Below are positions 30,368-33,843 of a stretch of DNA of 33,843 nucleotides, piece by piece (the first letter of the stretch is position 1; each line of letters begins with the position of its first letter). Source of the stretch: Apostichopus californicus. Taxonomy: Eukaryota; Echinodermata; Holothuroidea; Aspidochirotida; Stichopodidae. The notes under the pieces were generated by a model. The model searched no databases. It had not been told where the DNA came from and saw only the letters and a program-made list of their open reading frames with translations. The DNA lies in assembly GCA_020650975.1 (NCBI GenBank), contig JAIPMN010020400.1, forward strand, positions 3,876-37,718, in the 5' to 3' direction. A program made the position numbers and the translations under genes.

Positions 30368-31225
30368 GAAAGTCAGTCCGTGTGAATGTATTTCCCGTTG
30401 ATGTTTACATAGGATAGTTTATCAAATCAAGAACACTCACAACTTTTTGTTTTTTGGCTAGAATCTGTAATTTCCTCTGCTTTTTAGATCGGTGAAAGAG
30501 AGAATAGACTTTTTTAAATTATTGAAAAGTGTTCAGAGGATAAGAAACCTTTTCTTTTCTGGATATTGAAAATGAATTTCAAGAATATGAAGTATCTTTG
30601 TGAGAACTAAGCATGTAATATATGTAAAAAAACAGAAAAATTTGTCAACAAATTGTAATATTCACATTTGTTAGTTTTTTGGGTCGAATATTTCATGTTA
30701 CTCTAGCTGCTTCAGTAACAGCTCGATGTAACAATCAGATTGGTTTTCAAATTTGGAGGTCTTTTTTTTTGTTCGTGGATTGTAGAAATATTATTAAAGC
30801 AAAGGAACTGTGTGTCCGGAATAGCTGATGGACTTTTGAGAAAGCACTTTTAATGGCTTAATTAGTAAGCTAACCACAGAAGAAACTTAGTCACTTGAGC
30901 CCAAAAAAACCCCCCAAAAAATTGCACTCTGCATAGACAAGTTCTGAGTTAAGTCTCCATCAAATTAAGAAACCTTTTTGTTACAGCGACTTATGGGAAA
31001 TTCTGCTCTTAAAGAAAATTTTATTTTCCAAGTTTAATGGACATAGTTAATAACTTGATCAAGCTTAGATTTCGGATTCGAGGATTTGTGGTTCTGTGCC
31101 AATCTGGATAACATTTCATACAAGCTCTAGTTACTATAGCAACAGTAGCATTCGCACATGGAATTTTCGTGCACCCTTTTCTTTCCGTGATGCTTCAAAT
31201 AAAACTTAAGTGGTTGCAAGATTAT
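30368..31225 (+). other. INCENP: INCENP 3' UTR with candidate polyadenylation signals
   Basis: Sequence after the TGA is AT-rich with no further conserved frame. Candidate poly(A) hexamers are ATTAAA at 30793-30798, AATAAA at 31198-31203 and AATAAA at 31328-31333. The one at 31198 is canonical and followed within 30 nt by TGGTTGC-type G/T sequence, so it is my best guess; the true end is not determined. Confidence 0.5.
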
Positions 31226-31743
31226 TTGTAAAAATATTAATTATTCATGACTTGTAAATGACTTTCAGTTATACAGAGACAATTTGAAAGTGATATGAGT
31301 TGTCCGATGGACAAGGAACATTAATGTAATAAATTCTCCTTGCTTAAATCTACTATTAAAGGACCTAGTTTAAGTTATGTGTCTTGAAAGAAACGTTGCA
31401 ACATTATCATTGAAAGTAAAAGAATGCTGTTTTCTTCTTTTACAATGATGTAAAAATTTTGTTAATTTTTTTTCTGCTCTGTTAACGCTTAAGGGTTGTC
31501 CTATTCTCAACCTACTCTTCTGTTATATTTTTTTGTAAAATGAAGTTAAAACTGTCACTTTTTCCTTTATGTCTAACTAAGTTCTGTAAATGATGAATTC
31601 AATTTTTTTTTTCCTGGGTTGTAGTTAATAACTATTTGTTAGTTTTGGACGTTTTGGAAGAGCAAAATAAGATCACTGCTTGGCACTTTATTTATATTCA
31701 ACTAGGATGGCACCCTATTGAAAACAGTAGAAATGTTTGGTAA

Positions 31744-31803
31744 AAAGCGCCCTCAAATAAAGGAAAAGTGCCCTCAAATAAATGGGAAAGCGCCCTCAAA
31801 TAA
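31744..31803 (+). repeat. three-copy ~21-bp direct repeat
   Basis: AAAGYGCCCTCAAATAAA occurs at 31744, 31765 and 31787. The last copy runs directly into the tRNA-like sequence at 31805. Confidence 0.8.
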
Positions 31804-31804
31804 A

Positions 31805-31866
31805 GGCTGTGCTCTTCTGGTAGAACACACATCTTGTAATCCTGAGGTCAAACTGGTTTGACCCCC
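31805..31866 (+). pseudogene. tRNA-like relic resembling tRNA-Thr (TGT anticodon)
   Basis: Visible in order are a degenerate A-box GTGCTCTTCTGGTAGAA, an anticodon-loop-like CTTGTAATC with TGT in the anticodon position, and a B-box-like GGTTTGACCCC where GGTTCGANTCC is expected. The acceptor ends do not pair well, so it is not a functional tRNA gene. It may be a pseudogene or the head of an old SINE. Confidence 0.5.
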
Positions 31867-33843
31867 TTTTTCTAGCCAATGACATTTTTGCTTTTTCAAA
31901 AATTTCTTTTTAATATTTCCCCCTTTTCTGTTCTTTTTTGTATATGTATACTTTCATATTCCAAATAGAATTGGCTGTATTCATAATTTTTACCTACGAA
32001 TAATAAACCAAAATAAGGAAGATATTATTCTAACATATCCTAGTTTTGTTACTTATGTCGTTTGAAATAACGATAACAGTAAAATATGATAGTTCCATTA
32101 AGGCAGTCTTCTGGTGCTGATGTGGTGTCATTATGTAGTAGTGAGTAATCCCATAGGCTTGCATACGGATTAATAGTTTATCTCCCCCACCCCCTCCCCC
32201 ACCCCGCCCCCAAAAAATCACAGTAGGAAAACAGCACAATGGGTGCAGCATTACTGCAAAAGAAATATCTTTGGGATTAAATTGAACCTTCATCCGTAAT
32301 CCATCAAAGTTTTCTTAAAAGTAGTGGACACTTTTTATGATCATACTTATATCAGTGGATCCATTGTGATGCAAATATTCAGCTAAAGATAAATTAATAG
32401 TCATATTTGTTGGTAAGGATACTGACAGGTTCATTGGTTAGGCTTGTTACAGTAGATTGTTATAGTTGACAAGGACATTTGATGGTAAAGAGAAAAGTGA
32501 CCACGAAACTGCATTTTTCTATTTATTATTTGTTTAAAGTTTTACTTGAAAGACTGAGTTACTCTTGTGATTCCCATCCTCGTATTTTTTTGTGTTGTAT
32601 GGAATTGAATTCATGGGAGGGCTGGTTGGAGAAAGGAGGTGGTGGGGGGGGGGGTGGGGGTGGGATGGGTGATAACTCTTTACGTGTTATGCAAGAGACT
32701 GCTGCAGTTAATTGTTGGTTCATTGAATACACTGGAAAGAAACACATTCGTACGTACTGTATAACCACGATGGATACTCAATGTGTGAGTTTATGCGAAA
32801 GTTATTTCTACACGATCTTTTCTAAAATTTTCGGTAAGGAGTAATGTGCTATCCATTACGTCACATAAAGTATTGCTAATATTACCTTCCGCTGATTAAG
32901 AAAAGTGAACCCAGTAAAAGGTATCTCGCTCGCTTGCTTTCCCAGCTGCTCAGTTATTTTAAGTTCTTCACGTTTTCAATGTCAGTCTCAAGTGACACTC
33001 AGTTAAAAACAAGTCTAAACTGGGGGACACGAAAGAGTCTATTTTTAATGTTTTTTATTAACTCTTCGGGATGGAAATGAAAACGGGGCAAATTCTAAGC
33101 TTACAAATTAATTAGTAATATATCACCTCCCTTTTTGTTTATTATTTTTTGCGTATTCAATTACAGGTTTGCTAAGTGCACTCGGAGCGATTAGGGATTA
33201 GTAGAAATAATACAAACGCTATGTTTGCGTTTGTGTACATGCAATACATGTGCGTGTTTTAAGGGAAAGTAAAATGGGACAGGTAGGTAGGGGTTAGAAA
33301 AGATACTAGTAAGATGAGAATTTCTTGCGTACGATTTTTTTTGTTAATTAACACTGTGAAATATATTTTGAAATATTTAAACCGTATTTTTGATCTCAAT
33401 TTTTCTTTGTTTAGGTCGATATTGTTTCAGTGACATAATTGAAACTTAATTGGGCGATGAATTATTATTCGTCCATGACATCCTTCCTCGGAAGTAACAA
33501 GAACATTTTTTTTTCTTCGAATCTGCAGATTTTTTTGTTTCAAACAGCGGTTATTCACATTACAACGCAACTATGATGAGGCTCTTTTTGTTTTACGGTG
33601 GTAGTTTTTAAAGTTATGGCTATGCTAAACAAAGTTTCTCTACGCGTGTTTCCGAAAGAAAGAAAAAAAAAACCTGGCATATAACCCTAGTGTCAGGCTT
33701 AATGGAACGCAACCGTATATTAATTACTTACCAAACAGAATTGTTTGTAACGTGGGAGTTATTATACCTTGCAACTTTGCATAAAGTTCATGTCAGTCCG
33801 TATGTTAGTAAAATAGCAAAGGCGTAGGAACCGGGGGGGGGGG
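31867..33843. other. downstream intergenic DNA
   Basis: No gene supported on either strand. Contains a C-rich run at 32164-32210, a G-rich run at 32638-32666 that creates poly-Gly or poly-Pro pseudo-frames, and a terminal G-run at 33833-33843 preceded by GGCGTAGGAACC, which may be the edge of another repeat cut by the window end. Confidence 0.6.

Noticed and set aside
32559..32844. Overlapping frames with poly-Gly and poly-Pro tracts
   Set aside because: Produced by a G-rich simple-sequence run on opposite strands; no other protein features.

Overview
The window is eukaryotic genomic DNA: AT-rich, with spliced exons bounded by GT/AG sites, many non-autonomous transposons and a 10-base N gap. 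It holds one gene that I can support, on the + strand: a full-length INCENP orthologue (inner centromere protein, the scaffold of the chromosomal passenger complex). I assembled 16 coding exons from 2785 to 30367. All splice phases agree and the total is 3537 nt, giving 1178 residues plus a stop. Identification rests on the N-terminal survivin/borealin-binding helix, a basic patch after it, a conserved SFIKRNTPL block, a long Glu/Arg/Lys helix, and a complete C-terminal IN-box ending in the Aurora B site KRTSSAVWNSPP. Protein and repeat content suggest an invertebrate deuterostome, possibly an echinoderm such as a sea cucumber; the species is inference only.

Layout. 1-2784: upstream region with a 366-bp hAT-type element (660-1025) and a likely G2/M-type promoter (four CCAAT motifs, a CRE and a CHR-like site, 1633-1814). 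2785-8717: exons 1-3, with N-terminal targeting and a very large disordered, charged exon 3. 9904-15032: small exons 4-8 leading to the SFIKRNTPL block. 16741-24885: exons 9-14, the single-alpha-helix region. 26653-30367: exons 15-16, the IN-box. 30368-33843: 3' UTR and intergenic DNA with a tRNA-like pseudogene and G-rich runs; no second gene seen.

The most unusual signal is that three introns (11, 14 and 15) begin with tandem repeats anchored on the 5' splice site. Intron 11 carries 38 exactly phased 19-bp units, each a copy of the end of exon 11 plus its donor, so 33 extra GT donor-like sites follow the real one. Intron 15 carries five ~80-bp units copying the end of exon 15 plus its donor; using the second copy would insert 27 residues in frame and duplicate the IN-box core VIPKWAQG. 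Intron 14 starts with a 107-bp duplication at the +3 position. The other introns hold hAT-like elements with 8-bp target duplications, a pair of TTAA-flanked MITEs, a fold-back palindrome and a tRNA-derived SINE whose T-arm/B-box segment is itself repeated four times.
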